A stretch of 64,000 bases of DNA from Microplitis mediator (taxonomy: Eukaryota > Arthropoda > Insecta > Hymenoptera > Braconidae): assembly GCF_029852145.1 (NCBI RefSeq), contig NC_079969.1, positions 14,024,642 through 14,088,641 of the forward strand, written 5' to 3'. Positions within the stretch are counted from its first letter, which is position 1, and each line of letters opens with the position of its first letter. Position numbers and translations under genes: made by a program. The notes under the pieces are model-generated. The model had not been told where the DNA came from. It saw nothing but the letters and a program-made list of their open reading frames with translations, and made no database searches. Below are positions 34,606 through 47,587 of this stretch, in pieces.

Positions 34606-35309
34606 ATTTAAACCTGATTTCATTTTGTATATATCATCAAGCTTTGAAACAAAAAGTTGTTCTTAGAATTATTTATTAAAATTAATAAATAATTAATTAT
34701 TTTTAACTATTTTAATTTTTTACATTGATGGAAAAATTTTTGTCATTGTTTTAAATACAAAATATTATTTCTGATAGCTACAAACTATCTGAACATGCAA
34801 TAAATTAAAAAATTAGAGCCTACATTTTTTGAATAGATGCATTAATTGAGCTGAAAAGTGGTTTTCATTTTTTTTAACGATGGCGTACCTTTTTTAAAAA
34901 TCTGAAAAAATTATGTGTTATAAGGAAGTACATAAGGCTTTGAAAAAAAATAGTTTCATAATTGTGCCCAAATTCTATCATAGTTAGAAAAAAAAATTTA
35001 GAAAAAAAAAATTCTTTTTTTTCAAGGATGTTATGAAGCTATAAAACTGTTAATTATTTTTTTAAAAACTATTATGAGCTCCGAAAACGTACTAAATTTT
35101 TAGACCATTCGGTCAAACCAATCCTGAGAAAAAAAAATTTTTCTATTTTTTACATAGTATTTATTTTCTTGGAAACGGATTTAGTTAGACATCTGAAATT
35201 TTCAGGATTTTAGTATTTTATTAGTACCTACATATCCTCTAAGTATCATTCAAATATCTTTCCGGGGCCGATTCACCATACTTATACCCCTAGGGCCTTT
35301 CCACCATGA
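34600..35309 (-). repeat. Right arm of long-range inverted repeat P7
   Basis: Mirror of 24926-25619, ending CCCCTAGGGCCTTT. Confidence 0.8.
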
Positions 35310-35429
35310 ATGATGCCACCAATAATACTGACAATTATTATAATTGTTGTTGTTATTTTATGATTATCATTACCATATATGGTTCATCAAAAAATGAACT
35401 GTCCAATAATAACTTCATGTTCAATTTAC

Positions 35430-35619
35430 CTGGTTCGACGTGAAGTTTTGCCCTTTGACTTAAACCATATCAAATTCACATATATAATGTAGTTTGTACT
35501 TTTATAAATTCGGATTCATATTTTTTTTAGTTTAGCACCAACAATTGTTTTGGTGTCGAAGCTTGATATCTGTGTTGGTTCCTCGTTCTTCTGTAGTTTG
35601 GTAATCCAACATTCATAAT
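35430..35619 (-). pseudogene. Degenerate N-terminal exon of a MULE/ZSWIM-type transposase
   Basis: On the minus strand an acceptor-like TTATTCAG precedes 35619 and a donor-like CCAG/GTAAAT follows at 35430. One frame gives YECWITKLQKNEEPTQISSF and DTKTIVGAKLKK; a shifted frame gives NLIWFKSKGKTSRRTR. This resembles the N-terminal block of insect MULE transposases (F..W...E, then CNRSG.FKSKG), which probably binds DNA. Frameshifts show decay. The rest of such a gene is not next to it; the transposase at 55518-58000 is a separate locus. Recognition is tentative. Confidence 0.35.
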
Positions 35620-35624
35620 CTGAA

Positions 35625-36126
35625 TAAGTAAATAATAATGAGCCTATCGGCAAGTGCACATTATCAACGTTCATGATTACTATTGAAGAAATTTATTAAC
35701 ATGAAATAATTTTTTTAAAGTTATATGAATGATAATTTATGGAATAATGATATCTTTGTTCTACGTTAAAAAATGGCAGCTACGAGAATTTTAACCGCGA
35801 GAATGTTAGATCGTGAAATCATATATATATAGAACAGCAACTGAAAATGTGAAATGGTTGAAATTAAAACTACAACATTTAATTCTCCAATCATATTGCT
35901 GTATAACGCGAAAAATACAATGTTACTACTAGAAAATTTAGTTTCTACTAGGGACTTTCCTTGTACTTTGATGGTAATTATAATCTTCTTTATCGATCGA
36001 TATTATTTGTTGTTCTTTGAGTTACCTATCAAGGGAATCCATCAGCCTAGAGTGTTCTTCTTTATGTTTGCATCAAGAACTATAACAGTTGCTGTTTTAT
36101 AACTGATCTAAAAGAATTTACATGGC
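35625..36126. other. No recognisable feature
   Basis: AT-rich; one chance frame only. Confidence 0.4.
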
Positions 36127-36143
36127 TACCCGAGTCGAAATAT

Positions 36144-36275
36144 CGAGTGTGATTCCAGCGCCTCGAGCGTGTCGAGTGTAATTCCAGCGCCTCGAGTGTG
36201 TCGAGTGTAACTCCAGCGCCTCGAGCGTGTCGAGTGTAACTCCAGCGCCTCGAGTGTGTCGAGTGTAACTCCAAC
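36144..36275. repeat. 29-bp tandem repeat (left arm)
   Basis: About 4.5 units of a GTGTCGAGTGTAACTCCAGC-containing repeat; mirrored at 39292-39430. As 29 is not divisible by three, all three frames stay open, giving overlapping false proteins. Confidence 0.9.
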
Positions 36276-36494
36276 GTCTCGGACGTTGCAAATGTAAAAT
36301 CCATGTTTTAAAAGCATTACAAACATGAATTTCATTTTGTAAATATAAAAAACGTAAATTAAACGTAAGATTTTCAGTACAGTGAAAATCTGAAATTGTT
36401 CATTGTTATGAAATCAATTTCCTCGAAGCAGGTGGCTCTAAATAGATAAGTTTATCTATTGTGGTAGTGAAAAATTATTTGTTTTGGTGTTTAA

Positions 36495-37495
36495 CCTTTC
36501 GTTACACGCGCTTTCTTTAGTGTCTCACTCGTATTCACGCCAACTCTATAGGTGTTTTTTCATGCTGACGCTTGACGCTGCTTTTTAGAGTCAAATTCTG
36601 TCACGTGATGAGAATTTAACTTGTGCGCCATCCAGAAAAAATGTAGCGATAACTTATAGCGTTTAGCGTCAAATTTAAGCGATAAATAATACACGAGTAT
36701 CAAAAGTCGATGTATTGATGTCAAGTTTTTCATACTACAAAGTTGACGTATTATTTTTGTACTTTATAATTGATATTTCCCTCAAAACTCATTGTAAATA
36801 TTTCCCCCGATAACCAGAGTTTCTGATCAGAAAGTTGGTGTACATGAGTTGCGACCAACTTGACGATGAGTTGTCGACAACTTTCAGCTTTTGTGACTGT
36901 TGACTGCAAATTGTTTCCAAGTTTTCCAGAAATTTGGCGACAATCTACCGCTGCAATCTGTCGAAAACTTTCTGAGAAACTTGCAGTCAATAGTTACAAA
37001 AGCTGAAAGGTGTTGACAACTTTCTCAGAAAGTTGCCATCAACTTATGGAAATGTTTACTTTGCGACAGGTTGCGGCAGTAGATTGCTGCCAAGTTGCGG
37101 TCAACGTGGCTATCAGGGGTCAAAGAATCAAAGTAACAGTCGATATTATAACTGGTAACGTAAAACAAAAACCTATCTGATATTTCTCAATATTTATTTT
37201 AGCACCCGCTGCATTTATGAAATCACAAAGTAACAGCTGATTGTTGTTTTGAATAGATCGACTATTATCGATGCGATTGTTTGAGTGACTTTGACGCTTA
37301 TATGACCCGGCAAGAAAAGCTAAACTAAATTTAGGTTTATCGCTACATTTTTTCTAGGTGGTGCACATGTTAAATTCTCATCACGTGATCGAATTTGACG
37401 CTAAAAAGCAGCGTCAAGCGTCAGCATGAAAAAGCACCTTATTAGGTTGAGTAGTGTTGGGCGGGGAATCCCCGTATAGCGCGTGTAACGAAGGG
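36495..37495. mobile_element. TTAA-flanked piggyBac-like MITE
   Basis: Terminal repeats CCTTTCGTTACACGCGC and GCGCGTGTAACGAAGGG are flanked by TTAA at 36491-36494 and 37496-37499. The right arm of P13 shows the unoccupied site with a single TTAA. TTAA duplication with CC(C/T) ends fits piggyBac-type elements. Subterminal arms (GCTGACGCTTGACGCTGCTT and mirror) add a long palindrome. A G-family MITE lies at the centre (36804-37119). No transposase. Confidence 0.8.
36804..37119. mobile_element. MITE G6 nested in the TTAA element
   Basis: Ends CCCCGATAACCAGAG and CGTGGCTATCAGGGG are diverged G-type termini. Interior words (GAGTTGTCGACAACTTTCAG) match G3 and G4. Confidence 0.6.
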
Positions 37496-38437
37496 TTAAT
37501 AAATTGTCGAGATTGAAACTACTCGTTGTATTAGGCTTATCGACTTTTCGACTGATCGATTATGTGAGGATCATTTGTGTACATTGTAGTATCGATTGTG
37601 ACCAATCGAATGTAATCAGCTGACAGGCTGACAGGTCTGATAATTGTTGTTAAAATAAGAACACATATTTAAACTGAATGTTTATTCTTTAAATGATTAA
37701 AATGATAAATTTTAATTTAAAATATTTTATTGAAAATGATGGTAAGTGATTAATAAATTTTCAGTTGCGTATTTTATATATATTTCATCTTCTGAGTTAA
37801 CCTGAAAAAAAAAAACTCTTTATTTTTTATTTCTCTACTTAAAATACTTGTACTTTAAAGATTTCTACTTATAATGATTAATTAAAAAAAAGAAATTTTA
37901 TGTCAATTCTAAAAAAAACTATTGGAACTAATCTTTGGTAACACTTTTATAAATTTCAATTATAGAAAGTGAAAAAATTTTATTGTTTTTTTTATTTATC
38001 ACAACTAAAAAAATTAATAGTAAATCATTATACAAAGCATAATATAATGCAGTTTTTTAATATCAATTATAACTTAGAACTAAATAGGTTAATAAATATA
38101 ATTTATAAAAATGAAATTTTTAATTCATTTAATTTATTGTTACAGCTTTGCCGACATCTCAGTAATAAATCGTCAAACAAACTGACGATTATTATGTCTA
38201 AAGATTTAAAAGTGTCACAAAAAAATAAATACGTCAATGACTGGATGTGGTTTTGTTCAAAAAATTTTTCACGTGAAAATAATTTTTTAGAGTTTTTGAG
38301 TCATTGAATTAATCAGATCAACTCGGCCAACTTATCTGCTGATCAAACTTGAGCTCATTCAGTCATTGAGTATAAAAAAGTGAAATGTCATTGAAATTTT
38401 TGTAATAATGCTCTTATAGACATCAAACTTCTAGAGG

Positions 38438-38662
38438 TTACTTATCATCGATTGAAGTTTGGGAAATAATTAATTCTATTGATCCTATTTTGGGCATACT
38501 CGCGTGGTCATCTTTGTACAGCAAATAAAAACCTTCTGGCAAACTGATGAATATCTTCAATGAACACTGGTACTGATCATTGTTTTGGTTGTAAGAAAAT
38601 TCATCGCTTGTATAAATACTCGCTAATGCTATGATTTCATCTTTCTGTTACTCACTAGCCAT
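38438..38662 (-). pseudogene. Captured RWD-domain fragment (RNF14-like)
   Basis: From an ATG at 38662 the minus strand reads MASE, an in-frame TAA (38648-38650), then QKDEIIALASIYTSDEF, YQCSLKIFISLPEGFYLLYK and a stop at 38438. DE(I/L)xALxSIY..(D/E)EF followed by an I.L..LP..F strand is the start of an RWD domain, and the wording is closest to the N-terminus of RNF14-type RING-between-RING ubiquitin ligases. RWD domains mediate protein contacts. Only about the first 50 residues are kept, with no RING part. It sits in the loop of palindrome P13, so I infer capture of a host gene piece by a mobile palindrome. An RWD from another protein (GCN2- or RWDD-type) is possible. Confidence 0.55.
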
Positions 38663-39291
38663 TTCAAAATAATTATTTAATAAACCAACAGCTACTTAAA
38701 TAAATAGAGCTAATATTTTTTTGGTAATTAAAAATTGAAGCGTAAAAAATTATGAGTTATGTTGGTTACTTTATAAAACTAGTCTGTATCTATCAAAAAA
38801 ATCGCGACTACGTCAACATAAATTTTATTGATCATTATGTTCAATAAAATATTTTAAAATGAAATTTATCATTTTAATCATTTGAAGAATAAACATTTAG
38901 TTTAAGTATGAGTTCTTATTTTAACAACAATCATCAGACCTGTCAGCCTGTCAGCTGATTACATTCGATTGGTCAAAATCGATACTACAATGTACACAAA
39001 TGATCCTCACATAATCGATCAGTCGAAAAGTCGATAAGCCTAATACAACGAGTAGTTTCGATCTCGACCATTTATTAAACACCAAAACAAATAATTTTTC
39101 ACTACCAGAATAGATAAACTTATCTATTTAGGGCCACCTGCTTCGAGGAAATTGATTTCATAACAATGAACAATTTCAGATTTTCACTGTACTGAAAATC
39201 TTACGTTTAATGTACGTTTTTTATATTTACAAAATGAAAATCATGTTTGTAATGCTTTTAAAACATGGATTTTACATTTGCAACGTCCGAG

Positions 39292-39430
39292 ACGTTGGAG
39301 TTACACTCGACACACTCGAGGCGCTGGAGTTACACTCGACACACTCGAGGCGCTGGAGTTACACTCGACACGCTCGAGGCGCTGGAGTTACACTCGACAC
39401 GCTCGAGGCGCTGGAATCACACTCGATATT
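39292..39430. repeat. 29-bp tandem repeat (right arm)
   Basis: Mirror of 36144-36275, with a similar number of units. Confidence 0.9.
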
Positions 39431-39441
39431 TCGACTCGGGT

Positions 39442-39705
39442 AACTATACAATTGAATCATTTAAAAATAAAGAATTCACATTTATGATGAATTGGATTCA
39501 TTCATGGCAAGGTACGAGCAAGATGAAAAACAAAAACTATTGAAGCGTAATCCAATTACATTTACAGAATATGATGAGGCTGATGCAGAAGCGCGAGCTA
39601 GTTGACAATACAAAACTATCAGATACGTGTATGAATTTGGTAAAGATAATCATGAACGAGAATCTACTGGAGTTCGTAAAACTAGGTATGTCTTACTATA
39701 AGTAT
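39442..39705. other. Short unclassified stretch
   Basis: AT-rich; ends in the TA tract that begins the hub. No feature. Confidence 0.4.
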
Positions 39706-39711
39706 ATATAT

Positions 39712-39745
<34 letters not shown>

Positions 39746-39771
39746 GTATTTATATATATATATATATATTA
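39706..39771. repeat. (TA)n tract, hub segment 1
   Basis: TA run with AAA/GTA interruptions immediately left of palindrome P8. Confidence 0.9.
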
Positions 39772-40730
39772 GACTGGGCCAAAAAAATCGACTATTTTTT
39801 TTTTAACGATACTGTGGAAATATTATTTGGAATGACAAAAAAAAATTATTGTGAAAATTTGAGCCCTTAATTTTGATATTAAGAGGTGTATCATCGCTAT
39901 TTTTTATTTTTGTATAATGAGCGGGTTTTTGTCTCATAACTCTCAAACCATCGAGATAAACGAAATCGACTCGGACACATTTTTTGAAGAAAATTTAATG
40001 CTCTACAAAAAAGATCTGGTTGAAATTTTTCGCCAGATGAACCGTTTCCTTATAATCATGTTTTGAACATTGGTATGATTTTAAAATTTGATTGTTCAAC
40101 TTTGGAATTTCGTAATTCATGTAAAAATAAGTTTCTGGGAAAAGACAATGATTATTCTTGAAGGAAATTGAATGCTCTACAAAAAAAGTGTCTTAACAAT
40201 TTTCGCTAAATTCACTCCTTCAAAAGTTATTCAAGGTTGAAGTTATGTAAAACGACTTCAATAATCTTGAATAACTTTTGAAGGAGTGAATTTAGCGAAA
40301 ATTGTTAAGAAACTTTTTTTGTAAAGCATTCAATTTCCTTTAAGAATATCCATTGTCTTTTTCCGGAAACTTATTTTTCCATGAATTACAAAATTCCAAA
40401 GTTGAACTATCAAATTTTAAAATCATACCAATGTTCAAAGCATGATTATAAGGAAAAGGTTCATCTGACAAAAAATTTCAATCAGACCTTTTTTGTAGAG
40501 CATCAAATTTCCTTAAAAAAATGTATTCGAGTCGATTTCGTTTATCTCGATGGATTGAGGGTTATGAGACAAAAACCCGCTCATTCACAAAAAATCGAAA
40601 ATTGCGATGATACACCTCTTAATATCAAAATTAAGGGCTCAAATTTTCATAATAATTTTTTTTTTGTCATCCCAAATAATATTTACACAGTATCGTTAAA
40701 AAAAAAATAGTCGATTTTTTTGGCCCAGTC
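39772..40730. repeat. Palindrome P8
   Basis: Ends GACTGGGCCAAAAAAATCGA and mirror, flanked by TA; arms of about 470 bp meet near 40255 (CTTCAAAAGTTATTCAAGGT and mirror). The open frame at 40381-40710 lies wholly within one arm and has no family resemblance. Confidence 0.85.
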
Positions 40731-40748
40731 TAATATATATATATATAT

Positions 40749-41899
40749 TGTAACGAGGTTTAAGATACCTCATTATCATACCATGATAATAGACGGTTAC
40801 CGAGGGCATTTACCACATGTTACCTGGTTTACCTGCGCGAGTATTGATTAATTGTTATTATTATTATTACATAATCCCTCTCCATTTGTGTTTTAAATGG
40901 AAGGGATGCGCACCACGTCGACGCGTGAGCATCGACGTGAATCTATAAGAAGGCCTGCGCGACGCTAATTTATTCAGATAGATTTATAATAATTTTCTCA
41001 CCTTTAATTTCATTATGTCTTTATAATAAACTTAGTTTACATTTTAACCTTTTTTTAATTTCTAAATTTTACCTGCTTGTCTAGTAGTTTCTAAGCATTA
41101 CCTTAGATAAGTTCAGCCCATATCATTTACTATGGAAGACGGAAGCCCCGTACGGATATACCTTGGTCTATCCTGTGTGATTACACACCTCCTAGCCTAT
41201 AGCCTTTCCCTATAGAAGATGGAAACCTCGTAGGAATGCAATTACTGCATTCTCGTGTAAGCCTGCTTACACCTCCTAGCCTGTATAATTTCCTTACAGA
41301 AGACGGAAACCCCGTGGGGATACACTTTTACGAATCCTCGTATGAATTACTCATACCCCATAGCCTGTATCCTTTCCTTACAGAAGACGGCAACCCTGTA
41401 GAGGTACTCCTTGGCGTATCCTCGTGTGAATTACTCACACACCCTAGCCTGCAGCATTTTCCTGCAGAAGACGGCAACCCCGTAATCCACCTGCTTGTGG
41501 TTTTTAATCGACAATTGTGATGCTTTTAACTATTACCTGCTTTTTTCTACCTGCATCATTCAACCAGCAACTTATAGGTAAGTATAACAATTCTATTATT
41601 ATTATAACTTTTTCAACCTCTTGTGCTTATCACTCTTTGGCTTGCTACGCAAATACCTGTAATCTAATTTCTTTTCATATAATTTATCTTGTCCCGCGAC
41701 TCCCGATCCTTTAGCATATATAAATTTAAGGCCAACCGGTCATCTGGTCCTTATGAACCGGGTAACACCAGGATCGGTTACCAAATAATTAGCCCGCTGG
41801 CTAAAAGGAACACGGGCCTATTTCTTACGAGAGTCAGAAATAGGTAACGGACGGTTGATTCACCCACTATTAAAGGGGGTGGACCTCAACATCGTTTCA
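40749..41899 (+). repeat. Solo LTR (1151 bp) in the TA hub
   Basis: Starts TGTAACGAGG and ends ATCGTTTCA, with ATAT on each side. It contains five tandem units of about 80-85 bp at 41130-41490. No internal domain, hence solo. The strand is arbitrary, set by TG...CA reading. Confidence 0.65.
41130..41490. repeat. Five-unit 80-85-bp tandem repeat inside the LTR
   Basis: Each unit contains GAAGACGGNAACCCCGT (at 41136, 41216, 41298, 41383 and 41467) and a CCTAGCCTGTA-like word. Unit-specific inverted words (TGTGATTACACA, AATTACTCAC) vary. Confidence 0.85.
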
Positions 41900-41913
41900 A
41901 TATATATATATTA

Positions 41914-45435
<3,522 letters not shown>

Positions 45436-45453
45436 TGGTGACCCCGACGTGAT
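45436..45453 (+). promoter_or_regulatory. Primer binding site
   Basis: TGGTGACCCCGACGTGAT starts right after the LTR. It ends in the complement of a tRNA CCA terminus (TGG), as in Ty3/Gypsy primer sites. The tRNA is not assigned. Confidence 0.75.
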
Positions 45454-45940
45454 CTCTTTTTAAGGGAAGCGTCGAACACGTGTATTACACAGTATAAAAA
45501 TTTCGCGAGTTCTCGTGTCTTTTTCCCGCGAATATTTTGTCGCGTTGCCGATTAATCGGCGAGACCGTGATTTTGTACTCACAGTTATTTTTGTGTGAAT
45601 TTATTTTTGAATTAATTAGTGCAGTGATTTTTGTTATCATTGTGCAGTTTTTTTATTCTTTTATCACCGCTGGTGCATTGCTGGGCATCTTATGGACGTT
45701 ATGCCGCATCAGTGTTGATTCGAGGGACCTTTAGTGCGAATCGAATAGTGGTAAAAGTTTTCGCGAGCTGTGATAAAAAATTGTAATTAATTTTTCGTGC
45801 AGTGTCGCGTATAATTTTCTTTCCGTTGCCGGAAATACCATCGAGGATTAGGCCGATTTGCCGGCTGTACATTTCTGAGCCGTGCGTCATCGATAATTTT
45901 CGGTAGCACAATACCGAATTAAAGACATTTTCAGTAGGTG

Positions 45941-46795
45941 ATGTCAGACTCGAAAATCGACGGCGACGAGAAAATAAAATCCGAGTCATCTGACGAAGAC
46001 ACATTTAAATCTAATTTATCGGGATCATCGTCGTTCACGTCAGTTAAATTAAATATGGCCGTGAACATCAAAGCACCCCAGTTCAGTACGGAGAATCCGA
46101 AACTGTGGTTTGCGCAGGTTGAGGCGCAGTTTGCAACATATCAGGTAGCAACAGAACGCGCCAAATTTGACCTGGTGATACCGCTGCTTGAAACCCGCAT
46201 CGCTGCTGAAGTACGAGACACCATCGTCAATCCTCCAGCAAACACGCCTTACAGCGATTTAAAAGCCGCCCTGATAAAATGCTTCACAAGATCCGAGGAA
46301 GCACGGATTTCTCAGCTCCTCGACAGAGAGAGACTTGGCGACCGAACTCCTTCGCAACATCTACGTCATCTGCGTACACTAGTTCCCGGCATTGATGACG
46401 CTATTATTAAAGCACGTTGGTTTTCCCTCATGCCTAATGAGATTCAAGTATGTCTTGAAGCAATCAGCGACTCAACGCTTGATAAACTCGCCGAGTCAGC
46501 TGATCGTATGGTTGAGCGTATATCGCTCAAACCTCAAGTTGCCGCTGCTACAGCGAATCAACCATCAACCGCCGAGCCCGGCGAAATTGCCGCGCTGCGC
46601 AGAGAAATTGCGCAATTGACGAATCGAGTAAAAAACTTGACAGTGAAACGTGGTCGATCGAGATCTCGCAGTCAATCACGATCACGTGTACCGAAGAAGT
46701 TTGACTTCTGTTGGTACCATTACAAGCACGGTAAAAATGCCCGATCGTGCATTCCCGGCTGCAAATGGCAGGGAAACTTAAACGAGAATCAGTAG
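45941..46795 (+). CDS. Gag protein of the Mag-like Gypsy element
   Basis: Translation of 284 residues from the ATG at 45941; the GTG three bases earlier is not used. Gag forms the particle that packages element RNA in the cytoplasm. An acidic, Ser-rich start precedes a capsid-like helical domain (FSTENPKLWFAQVEAQF, about residues 45-60, the usual opening of Mag-type gag), then LRHLRTLVPG and AESADRMVE. Near the C-terminus are a predicted coiled stretch (ALRREIAQLTNRVKNL), an RS-rich basic tract (RGRSRSRSQSRSR) and a CWYHYKHGKNARSC motif, a variant zinc knuckle typical of this group. The frame is intact. It overlaps pol by 49 bases in the -1 frame; a G-GGA-AAC heptamer at 46771-46777 is aligned with the gag codons. 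Confidence 0.88.
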   Translation: MSDSKIDGDEKIKSESSDEDTFKSNLSGSSSFTSVKLNMAVNIKAPQFSTENPKLWFAQVEAQFATYQVATERAKFDLVIPLLETRIAAEVRDTIVNPPANTPYSDLKAALIKCFTRSEEARISQLLDRERLGDRTPSQHLRHLRTLVPGIDDAIIKARWFSLMPNEIQVCLEAISDSTLDKLAESADRMVERISLKPQVAAATANQPSTAEPGEIAALRREIAQLTNRVKNLTVKRGRSRSRSQSRSRVPKKFDFCWYHYKHGKNARSCIPGCKWQGNLNENQ

Positions 46796-47586
46796 AGGCG
46801 GCTAATGATTCTCAATCGATTTCTCGCCGCCTGTTTATCCGAGACCGAACTACAGGAACGGAATATCTTGTCGATTCCGGCTCCGATTTGTCCGTCTTTC
46901 TGCGTGGCTGGCTGAAATCAATCAGTACACCAATAGGTTATCAATTGTATGCCGCAAACGGCTCGATAATTCAAACCTATGGTCTAAAATCTATAACATT
47001 GAACCTTGGACTTCGCCGTGATTTTTCATGGAATTTTATAATCGCTGACGTTACTAAACCGATCATAGGTGCAGACTTCCTAAGTCATTATGACTTACTA
47101 GTCGACCTAAAACGAAAATGCCTTCTTGATGGCATCACCGGTTTATTGACACCCGGAAATTCTCACACGACATCGACAGAAACAAATATTAAAGCAGTCG
47201 ATGGCAATTCTGTATATATGGAATTATTAAGAGAATTTGCCGATATTACACGACCTGACGCTACTCAGCGTCAAACTAAAAAACATTCAACCGTTCATCA
47301 TATACGAACGTCACCTGGCCCGCCAGTTTCGTGCAAAGCAAGACGTCTGGCTCCAGATAAGTTGAAAATCGCACAAGCAGAGTTCCGTAAAATGATCGAG
47401 GAAGGTATTTGCAGACCGTCCAACAGCGCCTGGGCTTCACCACTTCACTTAGCGCAGAAGAAGTCCGGAGAATGGAGGCCTTGCGGTGATTACCGTCCAC
47501 TCAACGATCGAACCTTAATCGATAAATACTCGTTACGTTATCTTGACGACTTTGCCGCACTTTTGCACGGTAAAAGTATATTTTAG
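46747..47586 (+). pseudogene. Gypsy pol, first part: protease and start of RT
   Basis: The -1 frame after the slip site gives KLKRESVEAANDS, then an aspartic protease with active site YLVDSGSDLSVF (DSG rather than DTG) and a flap-like region, followed by IIGADFLSHYDLLVDL. The RT connection begins with HHIRTSPGPPVSCKARRLAP, ASPLHLAQKKSGEWRPCGDY and RPLNDRT. It stops at 47584-47586 after LLHGKSIF, just before the first RT catalytic block, which continues as VDFAKAFLQIP in another frame. A single missing base explains this. Otherwise the frame is intact, so the damage is recent. Confidence 0.85.
46771..46777 (+). promoter_or_regulatory. Candidate -1 frameshift heptamer
   Basis: GGGAAAC falls as G-GGA-AAC on gag codons, obeying the X-XXY-YYZ rule, inside the gag/pol overlap. 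A stimulatory structure was not worked out. Confidence 0.5.
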
Positions 47587-47587
47587 C

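Larger units (their letters stand above)
36127..39441. repeat. 3.3-kb palindrome P13 with nested insertion and captured fragment
   Basis: Left arm 36127-36494 plus 37500-37745 is mirrored by 38822-39441. Ends read TACCCGAGTCGAAATATCG and the mirror. A 1.0-kb TTAA element sits in the left arm only. The loop (37746-38820) carries an RWD-domain fragment and an unrecognised 112-codon plus-strand frame at 37969-38307. Both arms carry a 29-bp tandem repeat. Confidence 0.8.

Noticed and set aside
34034..34666. Two similar open frames (FFRFDSFFCKKN) on opposite strands
   Set aside because: They are the mirrored arms of a palindrome, so similarity is structural, not a gene pair.
24926..35309. Polinton/Maverick element (long terminal inverted repeats about 10 kb apart)
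   Set aside because: No polymerase B, integrase, ATPase, protease or capsid trace inside; only smaller TE remnants.
37969..38307. 112-codon plus-strand frame in the P13 loop
   Set aside because: No recognised domain, strong AT codon bias expected by chance; an acceptor-like TTACAG inside is not enough to call a gene.
36080..39543. Overlapping open frames with repeated ELHSTRSRRW-like peptides in all three frames
   Set aside because: A 29-bp repeat lacking stop codons keeps every frame open; no start, codon bias or family support.
40381..40710. 109-codon plus-strand frame
   Set aside because: Falls within one arm of palindrome P8; the mirror arm carries many stops and no domain is recognisable.
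41130..41490. CRISPR-like regular array
   Set aside because: Units are whole 80-85-bp tandem copies inside an LTR in a eukaryotic genome, without unique spacers or cas genes.
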